45,064 nucleotides of DNA from Candidatus Mediterraneibacter merdavium (GCA_019118545.1 DWYT01000066.1:1-45064), one strand, 5' to 3'; numbered from the stretch's first letter, positions 1 through 8,663 are shown. A program made the numbers and translations. The notes: a model not told the origin generated them from the letters alone.

Positions 1-1266
1 TTGTTGTCAGCGGCAATGGTGTCTGTACTTGTTGCAGGCTGCGGGGGCAAGAAAGAAGAGAGTGAAGGCGGCGCGGCATCCGGCGAGAAACAGACAGTAA
101 CTCTGAGGATGTGGGGTGCAGAGGAAGATCAGGAGTTCCTGAAAGGGATGGCGGATTCCTTTGCCAAGGAGTATGCGGACGCGGCGGACATTACAGTGGA
201 AGTCGGTGTGGAAAGTGAGTCTACGGCAAAAGATACGATCCTTACAGATGTTGAAGCTGCGGCTGATGTTTACTCATTCGCGTCTGACCAGCTCCCGGAT
301 CTTGTGAACGCGGGCGCACTTCAGTCTATTGATGAGATGGACGAGGCTCTTCAGGCGTATGCCGGCAAGAGCGTCGCAGACATTGAGAGCGCGAATACGG
401 AAGATTCTGTTGAGGCATGTACATTTGACGGGACACTGTATGCGTTCCCGAGAACAGCGGATAACGGATATTTCCTGTATTATGATTCTAACGTTCTTTC
501 CGCAGATGATGTGGCGTCTTGGGATACAATGCTTGAAAAAGCTGGTGGGGCAGGAAAGAAGGTTGCTATGACACTGGCATCCGGATGGTATGACGCATCC
601 TTCTTCTACAGTGCGGGATTCACTACAGGTCTTAATGATGACGGCAGCACATCAATTGACTGGAACGGCGAAGCAGACTACTCAGGAGTGGAAGTTGCGC
701 AGGCAATGCTGAACATTGCGGGAAATCCGGCATTTATGGCAGTTGCTGACGGTGATATGTCCAACCAGATCGCGTCCGGGCAGCTCTGCGCGGCAGTTTC
801 CGGTACATGGGATGCAACAGTGGCGCAGGAAGCATTCGGCGACGGATACGCAGCTACAAAGCTTCCGACTTTTACGATCGCGGGAGACCAGCTCCAGCAG
901 GCTTCTGTATCCGGCTACAAGATGGTCGGTGTAAATGCCCACTCAGAGAATGCGGGATGGGCGGCGCTTCTTGCGGACTGGATCACCAACGAAGATGCGC
1001 AGCAGACACAGTTTGACGAGCGCCAGATCGGGCCGTCCAACAAGGTAGTGCTTGCGTCAGATGCGGTACAGTCCAATGAAGCGCTTGCAGCTCTCGGTGC
1101 GCAGAATGAGTTCGGTGTCGTACAGTTCGCGGGACAGAACTACTGGGATCCGGCAAAGACGTTCGGCGAGATGGTTGCAAAGGGCGAACTCAAGGCGGAT
1201 GACGCAGCCGGTATACAGACAGCGCTTGACACTCTGGTAGAAGGAGCGACTGCTCCGGTCAACTAA
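1..1266 (+). CDS. ganS: Sugar ABC transporter substrate-binding lipoprotein (5' partial)
   Basis: Extracellular binding subunit of an ABC importer, which would capture an oligosaccharide and deliver it to the two permeases encoded next. The visible frame begins at the window edge with TTG and runs directly into a lipoprotein signal: a hydrophobic stretch, the lipobox LVAGC with the lipidated Cys at residue 14, a Gly/Lys/Glu/Ser linker, then a maltose-binding-type domain. No basic n-region is visible, so the true start lies left of the window; the truncation is by the window edge. The gene ends 20 bases before the first permease. The order binding protein, MalF-like, MalG-like, GH53 galactanase matches the Bacillus ganSPQ-galactanase cluster, so galacto-oligosaccharides are the inferred ligand. 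Family firm, ligand inferred. Confidence 0.85.
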   Translation: MLSAAMVSVLVAGCGGKKEESEGGAASGEKQTVTLRMWGAEEDQEFLKGMADSFAKEYADAADITVEVGVESESTAKDTILTDVEAAADVYSFASDQLPDLVNAGALQSIDEMDEALQAYAGKSVADIESANTEDSVEACTFDGTLYAFPRTADNGYFLYYDSNVLSADDVASWDTMLEKAGGAGKKVAMTLASGWYDASFFYSAGFTTGLNDDGSTSIDWNGEADYSGVEVAQAMLNIAGNPAFMAVADGDMSNQIASGQLCAAVSGTWDATVAQEAFGDGYAATKLPTFTIAGDQLQQASVSGYKMVGVNAHSENAGWAALLADWITNEDAQQTQFDERQIGPSNKVVLASDAVQSNEALAALGAQNEFGVVQFAGQNYWDPAKTFGEMVAKGELKADDAAGIQTALDTLVEGATAPVN

Positions 1267-1286
1267 TGATTGGGAAGGAGAGAAAA

Positions 1287-2732
1287 ATGGAAAAATCCAA
1301 AGGCAGAGCCGCCGGGTTCTTTGGCGGTATCGGAAGATTTTTTCGGGGGTTCGGAGAAGCTGTAGCGAAAGGCGACCTTTTCGTAAAGCTTTCCATGATC
1401 TGGATGGGCGCGGGGTATTTCCGCAGGAAACAGTATGTGAAATCCGTCCTTATCACTATTTTTGAGGCGCTGGTCATCGTATTCAGCGCCGTGTGCTCGG
1501 CACAGTATATACCGAAGTTCGGGACATTGGGAACAGTAAAGAGGGCGTCGGAATTCAACCCGATGACCATGAAAAATGAAGTCAATGACTATGACAATTC
1601 TTTCATGATCCTTTTGTTCTCCGTTGTAAGCATCGTGGTCTGGGCGGCATTTCTTGTGATCTGGGTTGCCAATGTCAAGAATGCCTATGAGCTGCAGAAA
1701 ATGGCGGAAAACGGGGAGCACATCAATACATTCCGCGAGGATGTGAACAGTTACAGGAACGAGAACTTTTATAAGACGCTGCTAGCGCTTCCGGTTGCGG
1801 GAGTCGTAGTATTTACGGTCGTGCCGCTCCTGATTCTTATATTAGTGGCGTTCACGAATTACGACCAGCAGCACATGCCGCCTACAGAGCTTTTTACATG
1901 GGTGGGACTGGATAACTTTATCAGCCTGTTCGGAGGCGGCGGCCTGACGATCACGTTCGGCTATTCCTTTGTCAGGGTTCTTATCTGGACGTTGGTATGG
2001 GCGCTGTTCTCTACATTCACAACTTATATCGGCGGTATCCTGCTATCGCTTTTGATCAACCACAAGCGTGTAAAGATGAAAAAAATGTGGCGTACACTCT
2101 TCATGGTGACGATCGCTGTTCCGCAGTTTGTCTCCCTGCTTCTTGTAAGGAACTTCTTCGCTGACGGCGGTATCGTCAACACGATCTGCGCAGGTATCGG
2201 ACTGACAGATTTCCTCAGAGATGTAGGACTGATCAGTACGTCGTACATACCGTTCCTGTCATCTCCGGGATGGGCGCATGTAATGATCATTATCATCAAC
2301 ATCTGGGTCGGTGTTCCATACCAGATGCTGATTGCGACGGGAGTGCTCATGAATCTGCCGACAGATCAGATCGAGAGCGCGCGCATCGACGGCGCGACTC
2401 CGACACAGATCTTCCGCCACATCACCATGCCGTATGTGCTCTTTATCACAGGGCCGGCTCTGGTGACGGACTTTGTTAAAAATATCAACAACTTTAACGT
2501 GATCTACCTGCTGACGCAGGACGTTTACACGACCACAAATCAGGCGCTTGCCAATTCACAGGCAAAAGAGGTAGACCTGCTGGTCACATGGCTGTTCCGC
2601 CTGACGCAGGAATACTACAACTACAAGATGGCTGCCGTGATCGGTATTGTAGTCTTTGTGATCTGCGCAGCATTTACCCTGATCGCGTTTAACCGGATGA
2701 CCAAGGGCGACCGTGAGGAGGTGTACCAATAA
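1287..2732 (+). CDS. ganP: Sugar ABC transporter permease, MalF/GanP type
   Basis: Integral membrane subunit of the galacto-oligosaccharide importer. At about 481 residues it is long for a sugar permease: like MalF it has an N-terminal extension (roughly residues 1-160) with two extra hydrophobic segments and a periphery-facing loop before the usual six-helix core. The EAA loop that docks the ATPase is visible as ESARIDGATPTQIFRHITMP. ATG 1287 is chosen because GGAAGGAG lies at 1273-1280; an in-frame ATG at 1266 overlaps the upstream stop and has no ribosome site. The stop overlaps the next start by one base (TAATG), so the two permeases are translationally coupled. No ATPase gene accompanies it. 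Family firm; substrate from context. Confidence 0.88.
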   Translation: MEKSKGRAAGFFGGIGRFFRGFGEAVAKGDLFVKLSMIWMGAGYFRRKQYVKSVLITIFEALVIVFSAVCSAQYIPKFGTLGTVKRASEFNPMTMKNEVNDYDNSFMILLFSVVSIVVWAAFLVIWVANVKNAYELQKMAENGEHINTFREDVNSYRNENFYKTLLALPVAGVVVFTVVPLLILILVAFTNYDQQHMPPTELFTWVGLDNFISLFGGGGLTITFGYSFVRVLIWTLVWALFSTFTTYIGGILLSLLINHKRVKMKKMWRTLFMVTIAVPQFVSLLLVRNFFADGGIVNTICAGIGLTDFLRDVGLISTSYIPFLSSPGWAHVMIIIINIWVGVPYQMLIATGVLMNLPTDQIESARIDGATPTQIFRHITMPYVLFITGPALVTDFVKNINNFNVIYLLTQDVYTTTNQALANSQAKEVDLLVTWLFRLTQEYYNYKMAAVIGIVVFVICAAFTLIAFNRMTKGDREEVYQ

Positions 2733-3574
2733 TGAAGATTAAGGTTTCAGATGTTGTAAGACATGTGCTTCTGGCGTTTCTGGCGGTAGTCTGGCTTGTG
2801 CCTATCGTATGGCTCCTTGCCACATCTTTCAGCAAATATACAGGTATGAACACTTCCACGTTCTTCCCGAAAGAATGGGCAGCCGACAGCTATAAGAACC
2901 TGCTTTTCGGAGCGGATACCGTAGCGCAGTTCCCGAAGTGGTTCTGGAATACCTTCCTCATCGCATGCTTTACCTGCATTATCTCCACAGCGTTTGTGCT
3001 GATGGTGGCTTACGCGACATCCTGTATGCGTTTTAAAGGAAGAAAGACTCTGATGAATATCGCGGTCATCATCAACCTGTTCCCGGGCGTTCTGGCTATG
3101 ATCGCCGTGTACTTTATCTTAAAGAGTATCGGACTGACCAACAGCCACTTAGGACTGATCTTCGTATACTCGGCGTCGTCCGGTCTGGGTTATCTGATCG
3201 CGAAAGGCTTCCTTGATACGGTGCCGGTATCCTTAAGGGAGGCGGCGTATCTGGACGGAGCCAGCGAGGCGAAGGTGTTTTTCAGGGTGGTCATGCCCAT
3301 GAGTAAACCGATCATCGTGTACACGGTCATCAGTTCGTTTCTTGTACCATGGATGGACTTTGTGTACGCGAAGATGATGCTCAATTCAGGCGTGGCTTCA
3401 CAGTGGACGGTTGCCATCGGACTTTACAACATGCTTGAAAAGAGCCTGATCAATACATACTTCACCCAGTTCTGCGCGGGCGGCGTGATCGTATCGATCC
3501 CGATCTCGATCCTGTTCATCATCATGCAGAAGTTCTATGTAGAAGGTGTGACAGGAGGCGCGGTCAAAGGCTGA
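2732..3574 (+). CDS. ganQ: Sugar ABC transporter permease, MalG/GanQ type
   Basis: Second membrane subunit of the same importer, 280 residues, the normal size for MalG-type permeases with six membrane helices. The ATPase-docking EAA loop reads REAAYLDGASEAKVFFRVVMP, about 80 residues from the C-terminus, as expected. Its ATG overlaps the stop of the first permease (TAATG) and a GAGGAGGT ribosome site sits at 2714-2721, inside the upstream gene. The closest functional analogue by neighbourhood is GanQ of Bacillus; maltose/maltodextrin transport is the alternative, but the galactanase 53 bases downstream argues for galactan products. Confidence 0.88.
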   Translation: MKIKVSDVVRHVLLAFLAVVWLVPIVWLLATSFSKYTGMNTSTFFPKEWAADSYKNLLFGADTVAQFPKWFWNTFLIACFTCIISTAFVLMVAYATSCMRFKGRKTLMNIAVIINLFPGVLAMIAVYFILKSIGLTNSHLGLIFVYSASSGLGYLIAKGFLDTVPVSLREAAYLDGASEAKVFFRVVMPMSKPIIVYTVISSFLVPWMDFVYAKMMLNSGVASQWTVAIGLYNMLEKSLINTYFTQFCAGGVIVSIPISILFIIMQKFYVEGVTGGAVKG

Positions 3575-3626
3575 TGCCGATACGCGGCTTACATATGAAA
3601 GAGTAAATGATGGAAAGGAAAATGAT

Positions 3627-4730
3627 ATGAAACCATTTATCAAGGGGATGGATGTCTCCTCGCTGAAGGAGCTGGAACAGCTTGGCGCGAAATACTACAA
3701 AGACGGGCAGGAGAAAGACCTGCTGGAGATCCTCAAGGAATACGGGGCAAACTCCATCCGCTTGAGGCTCTGGAATGATCCATACAGCGAAAGCGGCATC
3801 CCGTATGGGGCCGGGAACAATGATCTGAAGACTACGATCGAACTGGCAAAAAGAGCGCAGGATCTGGGATATGGACTGCTTCTGGATGTGCATTACAGTG
3901 ATTTCTGGGCAGATCCGGGGAAACAGTGTATTCCGAAGGCATGGCAGGGAATGACCGTACCGCAGCTTGAAGAGGCGGTCTGTGATTTTACAAAAGAGAC
4001 CTTGCTCGCGCTCAAGGAAGCGGGAGTATTTCCGACGATGATCCAAGTGGGGAACGAGCTGTCAAATGGTCTGCTCTGGCCTTACGGAAAAGTGCCGGAA
4101 TATGAGAACATCGCAAGATTTCTGAATGCCGGGATCTGGGCCGCGAGAAGCGTTGCGCCGGATCTTCCGATCATGCTGCATCTGGATAACGGGGGAAATA
4201 ATGAACTCTACAGGACATGGTTTGACGAGTTCATGAAGCGGGGCGAGGATTTTGACGTCATCGGCTTATCCTATTATCCGTTCTGGCACGGGACTTTGCA
4301 GCAGCTTGAAGATAATATGAATGACATCTCAGAACGTTACGGGAAAGAGCTGATCGTGGCAGAGGTGTCTATGGGACATACGATGAAAGACTACGCGTCC
4401 TATGAAAAGCTTGGCGCGGATGAGCGGAAAGGCATGGCCACGAAGCCGGAGCTTGCGGCGAAGGTGGAGTATCCGATGACCCCGGAAGGGCAGAGTGACT
4501 TCATGCAGGACTTCATGACAAGGATCTCCCGCGTGAAGGGGGCGACCGGCTTCTATTACTGGGAGCCGGGCTGGCTTCCGGTTCCCGGCAGCGGCTGGGC
4601 GAATGAGGAGGCTCTAAAGTATACCGGGGAGAAGGGGCCCGGAGGGAACGAATGGGCGAATCAGGCGTTGTTCGACTATGACGGACACGCGCTGAAAGCA
4701 TTGGAAACGATCCGGGATTTCCAGCCGTGA
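3627..4730 (+). CDS. ganB: Endo-beta-1,4-galactanase, glycoside hydrolase family 53
   Basis: Cleaves internal beta-1,4-galactosidic bonds in (arabino)galactan or galacto-oligosaccharides. GH53 signature segments are clear in a 367-residue TIM barrel: RLRLWNDPY near residue 45, LLLDVHYSDFWADP near 84-97, acid/base Glu144 in VGNELSNGLLWP, and nucleophile Glu246 in IVAEVSMGH. The C-terminal FYYWEPGW segment is also typical. The protein begins MKPFIKGMD with no signal peptide, whereas Bacillus galactanases are secreted. It therefore appears to act in the cytoplasm on imported oligosaccharides. A GGAAAGGA ribosome site precedes the ATG. It follows the permease gene by 53 bases with no terminator, so it is probably in the same operon. 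Confidence 0.92.
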   Translation: MKPFIKGMDVSSLKELEQLGAKYYKDGQEKDLLEILKEYGANSIRLRLWNDPYSESGIPYGAGNNDLKTTIELAKRAQDLGYGLLLDVHYSDFWADPGKQCIPKAWQGMTVPQLEEAVCDFTKETLLALKEAGVFPTMIQVGNELSNGLLWPYGKVPEYENIARFLNAGIWAARSVAPDLPIMLHLDNGGNNELYRTWFDEFMKRGEDFDVIGLSYYPFWHGTLQQLEDNMNDISERYGKELIVAEVSMGHTMKDYASYEKLGADERKGMATKPELAAKVEYPMTPEGQSDFMQDFMTRISRVKGATGFYYWEPGWLPVPGSGWANEEALKYTGEKGPGGNEWANQALFDYDGHALKALETIRDFQP

Positions 4731-4805
4731 GGCGGCAAAAGCTATGAAACAGCCGGGCATGTGAAACCGGCGGCATTATAGACAGAAAGGTTTGGTACGA
4801 GGAAC

Positions 4806-6659
4806 ATGGATAAATTTATTGTGAATATTATTCACCGTCCCGAGATGGTGCCGGAGTATGCTGAGAAGGTGACCGGACACGGGAAAGAAGAGGATATCGG
4901 AAGAGAGTCTCTTTTGACTGAGTCTCTGGATATCTTCAAGTTTCAGCAGGAAACTGCGCATAAGAACGGCCTGAAGGTGACAATACATATGACGTACGCA
5001 TCCCTCTTTAATGAGGAGGCGATCCGTATCGCAAAAGAAGACCACGAGAAGTACGGCGACGAGATCGCCCTGTCTCTATTGGGACTTCCCTGTGAGCAGT
5101 TCCGTGAAAAATATAAGACAAAGGATTTCTGCATCTGGATGTTTTCCTTAGAAGATAAGAAATCCATCGTGGATGACGTGTTCGGAAAATTCTATGATAT
5201 CTTCGGTTTCTATCCGGAGTCCACAGGCTCCTACTACATGGACGCGGAACTGACCAATTACATCAAAGAGAAATACCCGTCAGTGAAGTGCGCAATCGCG
5301 ACCTGCTGGGAGGAGGGGCCAAAGGCATATCATACGTGCAACAACTCATGGTACACGCTGTTCGACGGCGGCCCGTGGAATCCGTGGATCCCGTCCAAGG
5401 AGAACACACACGCTCCGGCGGCGAATGAGGCGGAAGACAGCGGTATCGTGGCGATCCCGCATCTCTCCAGAGATCTGCTGGCATGCTATGATGGAAACGG
5501 CTCCAACTTCGGAACCCATCCGCAGAACGTGCTGCGCGGAATGATCTATGACACAAAGACATGGGAATTCCCGTATCTGTACAATATCATCGACCAGTAC
5601 CGCGCGTTGGAGAAATACAATAACGGATACGCATATAACATGATGTTCGTCGGTCCCGGGTGGCTGAACAAGATGGGCCGTTGGGAAGCGCCCTATGAGC
5701 TTCTTAAAAAATCCTATGAGGACGGCATGGCGTATTACGGCAAGCTGAAAAAAGAAGGCAAGCTGGACGATATGACCATGGCTGAGTTTGCGGACTATTA
5801 TCGCGAGAAAAAGACCTACACAGAACCAGAGTGCGCGCTGTGGAAGGATATTCTTTACGGATCTGACAAGCAGCTCTTCTGGTACTGCGATCCCTATATG
5901 AGAGCCTGTGTCAATATGGATCAGGGCGGCGCGATCGTAGATCTCCGTCCTTATGCGGCGAAGCTGAAATGGGAGGTCGGCATCGGCACAAAGCATGTGC
6001 AGGACGCATCCTACCCCTTCCTGATTCAGGAGAAGTACAGAGCCGGATACTTCACGCATTACGCGGGGGAAGGAACTGTGCGCAGCGCCAAGCTGACATA
6101 CAAAGGTGAGGAAGTCGATCTCTGTCTGTGCCGGACAAAAGCGCATTTCTCGGAGGAGGATATGGGAGACGGCAAAAAGAAGAGGATCCTGACGCTTGAT
6201 CCTGTGGACATCGAATTCTATGAGCTGACGCTCAAGCTCCAGACAAGAGTGATCTTCGCGGAGGGAAGCTCGGACATCCAGATCGAGAGGACGATCCTTG
6301 AGATGAGCGATCCGACAGCAAAGGTAGAGCTTAATGAGTACATGGTAGCGTGCTACGGCACCACGGAGTATCCGGAGGACATGACGGGCATTACGCTGGC
6401 ATGCACAAAGGACGGGGAAGAAAAGAGCATCAGCTACGAGTACAAATGCAGGGGAGAAGAGATGGAAGGTGCTAAGAGTGTGAGCGCTGTCATCCCTGCC
6501 ATCGAGACGAAAGTATCCATGAGCATGGATAAGGCTTCCGCAAAAGGCTATGTCCGTGAGGGATACGCGTTCTCCCCGATGTTTACTCTGGGATATACGA
6601 CAGAAGTTTCTGATAAGGAGGTAGTGTCTACATGGCTCAGTCTGGAAAAGGAAAATTAA
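4806..6659 (+). CDS. Conserved protein of unknown function, probably carbohydrate-active (DUF3863/DUF3864-like)
   Basis: A 617-residue soluble protein without signal peptide or membrane helix. The N-terminal half (about 1-330) reads like an alpha/beta barrel with many aromatic and acidic residues, including motifs such as IHMTYAS, STGSYYMDAEL, FDGGPWNPWIP and FVGPGW, suggestive of sugar binding. The C-terminal part (about 400-617) looks beta-rich, with GGAIVDLRPY and IQIERTILEM. From memory it resembles gut-bacterial proteins annotated DUF3863/DUF3864; this was not checked. It follows the galactanase by 75 bases, with a short GC hairpin (4752-4771) between, and has a weak GAGGA ribosome site, so it is probably part of the galactan operon. 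A role in galactan side-chain processing is only an inference from position. Confidence 0.6.
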   Translation: MDKFIVNIIHRPEMVPEYAEKVTGHGKEEDIGRESLLTESLDIFKFQQETAHKNGLKVTIHMTYASLFNEEAIRIAKEDHEKYGDEIALSLLGLPCEQFREKYKTKDFCIWMFSLEDKKSIVDDVFGKFYDIFGFYPESTGSYYMDAELTNYIKEKYPSVKCAIATCWEEGPKAYHTCNNSWYTLFDGGPWNPWIPSKENTHAPAANEAEDSGIVAIPHLSRDLLACYDGNGSNFGTHPQNVLRGMIYDTKTWEFPYLYNIIDQYRALEKYNNGYAYNMMFVGPGWLNKMGRWEAPYELLKKSYEDGMAYYGKLKKEGKLDDMTMAEFADYYREKKTYTEPECALWKDILYGSDKQLFWYCDPYMRACVNMDQGGAIVDLRPYAAKLKWEVGIGTKHVQDASYPFLIQEKYRAGYFTHYAGEGTVRSAKLTYKGEEVDLCLCRTKAHFSEEDMGDGKKKRILTLDPVDIEFYELTLKLQTRVIFAEGSSDIQIERTILEMSDPTAKVELNEYMVACYGTTEYPEDMTGITLACTKDGEEKSISYEYKCRGEEMEGAKSVSAVIPAIETKVSMSMDKASAKGYVREGYAFSPMFTLGYTTEVSDKEVVSTWLSLEKEN

Positions 6660-6847
6660 ACTATCGCTGTCCGCTGTGCTTTATGCGTGACCTTGATATC
6701 GATATGTTCTATGATAAGGACAAAGATGAGTATTACTGCATCCGCTGCCAGTATGTGGGCAACGAAGCAGATGTGCTTAAAAGAAATGAAGTCATCCGCA
6801 TGAAATATGGTGCCATGATGAAGCGCTATAAGATGGAAGACTTTTAA
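6632..6847 (+). CDS. Small zinc-ribbon protein of unknown function
   Basis: A 71-residue protein with two CxxC knuckles, Cys13/Cys16 (CPLC) and Cys36/Cys39 (CIRC), spaced as in a zinc ribbon, followed by a short basic amphipathic tail. The start overlaps the last 28 bases of the preceding gene in another frame, but a near-perfect AAGGAGGT ribosome site at 6615-6622 sits 9 bases before the ATG, so it is a real coupled gene and not a shadow. It is the last gene of the galactan operon before a 216-base gap. No specific family is recognised. It could be a nucleic-acid or protein-binding adaptor; nothing in the sequence shows which. Confidence 0.75.
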   Translation: MAQSGKGKLNYRCPLCFMRDLDIDMFYDKDKDEYYCIRCQYVGNEADVLKRNEVIRMKYGAMMKRYKMEDF

Positions 6848-6889
6848 AGATTAATTTTATATCTGGCCGTATGAAACGGCTGACTGCGG

Positions 6890-6961
6890 ATCTCCGGGCG
6901 GTGCGCGGGGCGTAAACGAGAAGTAAGGATTAGTTTGCGCTGCCGTGCATTGCCCGGAGAT
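6890..6961. repeat. Spaced inverted repeat in the 3' region of the galactan operon
   Basis: Perfect 10-base arms (ATCTCCGGGC at 6890-6899 and GCCCGGAGAT at 6952-6961) separated by 52 bases. A smaller GCCGT/ACGGC hairpin lies just upstream at 6866-6880. There is no T-tract, so it is not a classical terminator. It may stabilise the operon's 3' end or be a protein site. The rest of the gap holds only the promoter listed at 6973. Confidence 0.5.
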
Positions 6962-6972
6962 TTACTGTGCGA

Positions 6973-7001
6973 TTGACGAAAGAGAGATTTTCACATATGA
7001 T
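6973..7001 (+). promoter_or_regulatory. Sigma-70-type promoter for the AraC regulator gene
   Basis: TTGACG at 6973-6978, a 17-base spacer, TATGAT at 6996-7001: five of six matches in each box. The start codon of the regulator is 62 bases downstream, leaving a leader of about 55 bases. This indicates that the regulator is transcribed separately from the galactan operon. Confidence 0.75.
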
Positions 7002-7063
7002 AATTAACAGCACTCTCGCAAAGAGATATGACTGAAAGTTTTGGATGATACAGGAGGACTGTC

Positions 7064-8005
7064 ATGCGAAAGAAGAAACAGGTGGCTGAATTCCGTTATT
7101 ATAAAATGCCGGAAAACTGCGCGCTTTTTGCCCTGCTCGGGGAAAGGTGGAGGCAGAAATACGAGAGGGATATTGATTATCTGCATTTCCACAATTACCT
7201 TGAGATCGGATATTGCTACGAGGGAAACGGGAGAATGGTGCTTGGGGAGGAGGAAATTCCGTATCAGGGCGGAGAGTTTACTGTTATACCCTCCAATTAC
7301 CTGCATACTACGAACAGTGCGCCGGGGAAATTAAGCAAGTGGGAATATCTTTTTGTGGATGTAGAAAAGCTTCTTGGGAAGATGGCGGCGGGATCGCCGG
7401 GACGGATGGAGCAGATGCTGCGCGCGGTCAACAGCAGGGCCGCGCTCGCCGACAGCGGCAAATACCGGTATATGGGGGAGCTGATCAGAACGATTATGGA
7501 TATTATGCGGACAGGGGAGGCGTTCTGTCAGGAAGAAGCAGAGGCACTTATGACTGCATTGCTTATGGAGATCGCGCGTACAAACGGAGAGGGCACTTTC
7601 GGGTACGCGAGAAATACAGGGGGGGGGGTACAAAGGGGTAATTTGATTTTCCGCGTTCTCGACTATATCAGTGACCACTACAGCGAACCCCTCAAAGTGG
7701 GCGATATTGCAAAGTGGGCGCACATAAGCGAGACACATTTCCGAAGAGTTTTTCTGTCTTACATGAACATGAGTCCGCTGGAATATATTAATCTGGTCAG
7801 GATACAGGCCGCGTGTGAATATCTGAAAAAAACGGACGAGCCGGTGGCTATTATCGCGGCAAAGTGCGGGTTTACAGTCAGTTCTACATTTAACCGTAAT
7901 TTTCAGCACATTACGGGCGTGACTCCGGCCCAGTGGCGCAAGCGGCCGGAAAACTACGAACAGCAGATATTGAAGTATCAGATTCGCTCGGAGGAAGGAT
8001 GGTAG
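7064..8005 (+). CDS. AraC-family transcriptional regulator with an in-frame G10 tract
   Basis: A 313-residue regulator: N-terminal cupin-like sugar-sensing domain (about 1-170; HFHNYLEIGYCYEG and GGEFTVIPSNYLHTT are typical), a linker, then two AraC helix-turn-helix units (about 205-305; VGDIAKWAHISETHFRRVF and AAKCGFTVSSTFNRNFQ). The ribosome site AGGAGG is at 7052-7057. It lies between two sugar-importer loci and may control either; the importer beginning at 8726 has a promoter with no good -35 box, which suits an activator. Unusual: the linker carries ten consecutive G at 7619-7628 (codons 186-189). One extra G gives a stop at codon 193 and one fewer a stop at codon 194; both remove the DNA-binding domain. 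Confidence 0.9.
   Translation: MRKKKQVAEFRYYKMPENCALFALLGERWRQKYERDIDYLHFHNYLEIGYCYEGNGRMVLGEEEIPYQGGEFTVIPSNYLHTTNSAPGKLSKWEYLFVDVEKLLGKMAAGSPGRMEQMLRAVNSRAALADSGKYRYMGELIRTIMDIMRTGEAFCQEEAEALMTALLMEIARTNGEGTFGYARNTGGGVQRGNLIFRVLDYISDHYSEPLKVGDIAKWAHISETHFRRVFLSYMNMSPLEYINLVRIQAACEYLKKTDEPVAIIAAKCGFTVSSTFNRNFQHITGVTPAQWRKRPENYEQQILKYQIRSEEGW
7619..7628 (+). repeat. G10 homopolymer inside the AraC gene (possible slippage site)
   Basis: Ten uninterrupted G residues in frame (Gly-Gly-Gly-Val), between the sensor and DNA-binding domains. Reading the +1 frame gives TAA eight codons after the tract begins; reading the -1 frame gives TGA nine codons after. Tracts of this length are known slippage sites in phase-variable genes of other bacteria; whether this one varies is not shown. 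Confidence 0.85.
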
Positions 8006-8009
8006 AATT

Positions 8010-8522
8010 ATGTATAATTATAAGATCACGGCACAGGTGAAAAGAAAAAAGAAAGCGGGAGAGGGAGCGCTTAAAGCGGTGATGGTCATTTTCGGCGTAC
8101 TGTTTGTGCTTATGGGGATTATGCTCTCAAGAGGGTTCATGCTCCCGGGATTTCTGCTGGTGGGCCTGTACTTTTTTTATGATGTGTTCAGCCAGAAAGA
8201 ATATGAGTACACACTGGAGGGCGCGAACTTTACGGTTGCCGTCATTACAGGAAAGCGGTACCGCAGGGAAGCGCATATGCTCAACCTTCAGGAAATGGAG
8301 GCCGTTGCGCCGAACTGGCATGAAAAAGTGGCGAAATACAGGATAAAAGGCGGGAGCGAAAGGCTGAAAAAATATGATTATACATCCTATGACGACAATA
8401 TTCCTTATTATACGATGATCATTACTGAGGAAGGGAGAAAGATCAAGCTTCTTCTTGATCTGAATGATGAGATTCTGCGCGCAATGAAAAAAATCTGTCC
8501 GGATAAAGTTTATTTTGCATAA
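8010..8522 (+). CDS. Small membrane protein of unknown function
   Basis: A 170-residue protein with a basic N-terminus (KRKKK), two adjacent hydrophobic segments at about residues 20-40 and 44-62, then a roughly 110-residue soluble domain rich in Tyr, Lys and charged residues. The layout resembles bacterial PH-like membrane proteins, but no family is recognised with confidence. Its ATG is 4 bases after the AraC stop and the ribosome site (GAGGAAGG) lies inside the AraC gene, so the two are probably cotranscribed and coupled. A frameshift in the G10 tract upstream would therefore also be expected to affect its expression. Function unknown. Confidence 0.7.
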   Translation: MYNYKITAQVKRKKKAGEGALKAVMVIFGVLFVLMGIMLSRGFMLPGFLLVGLYFFYDVFSQKEYEYTLEGANFTVAVITGKRYRREAHMLNLQEMEAVAPNWHEKVAKYRIKGGSERLKKYDYTSYDDNIPYYTMIITEEGRKIKLLLDLNDEILRAMKKICPDKVYFA

Positions 8523-8563
8523 GAAGTAACGGGAGACAGTGTATAAAATAGACAAAAACACGA

Positions 8564-8663
8564 CATATAAATGATTAAATAGTGCATATTACATAAAAAT
8601 GGTTGAAAATGCACACTATGAGGATGAATCTGCAAACATCTGGAATATGCCTCTTGATATAAT
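8564..8663 (+). promoter_or_regulatory. Promoter region of the second sugar importer
   Basis: TATAAT at 8658-8663 with no recognisable -35 box at 16-18 bases, the pattern of an activator-dependent promoter. Upstream are an AT-rich direct repeat (ACATATAAATG near 8564 and ACATAAAAATG near 8590) and an inverted pair GTGCAT (8582-8587) / ATGCAC (8609-8614), candidate AraC-protein sites. The assignment to a particular regulator is inference. Nothing else is seen in the 8523-8725 gap. Confidence 0.4.

Noticed and set aside
5346-6146. A 266-codon minus-strand frame inside the 617-residue gene
   Set aside because: Antisense shadow without a ribosome site; the plus-strand gene continues through it with good codon use.
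6632-6659. Treating the zinc-ribbon frame as an overlap artefact
   Set aside because: A near-perfect AAGGAGGT 9 bases before its ATG and two CxxC pairs support a genuine coupled gene.
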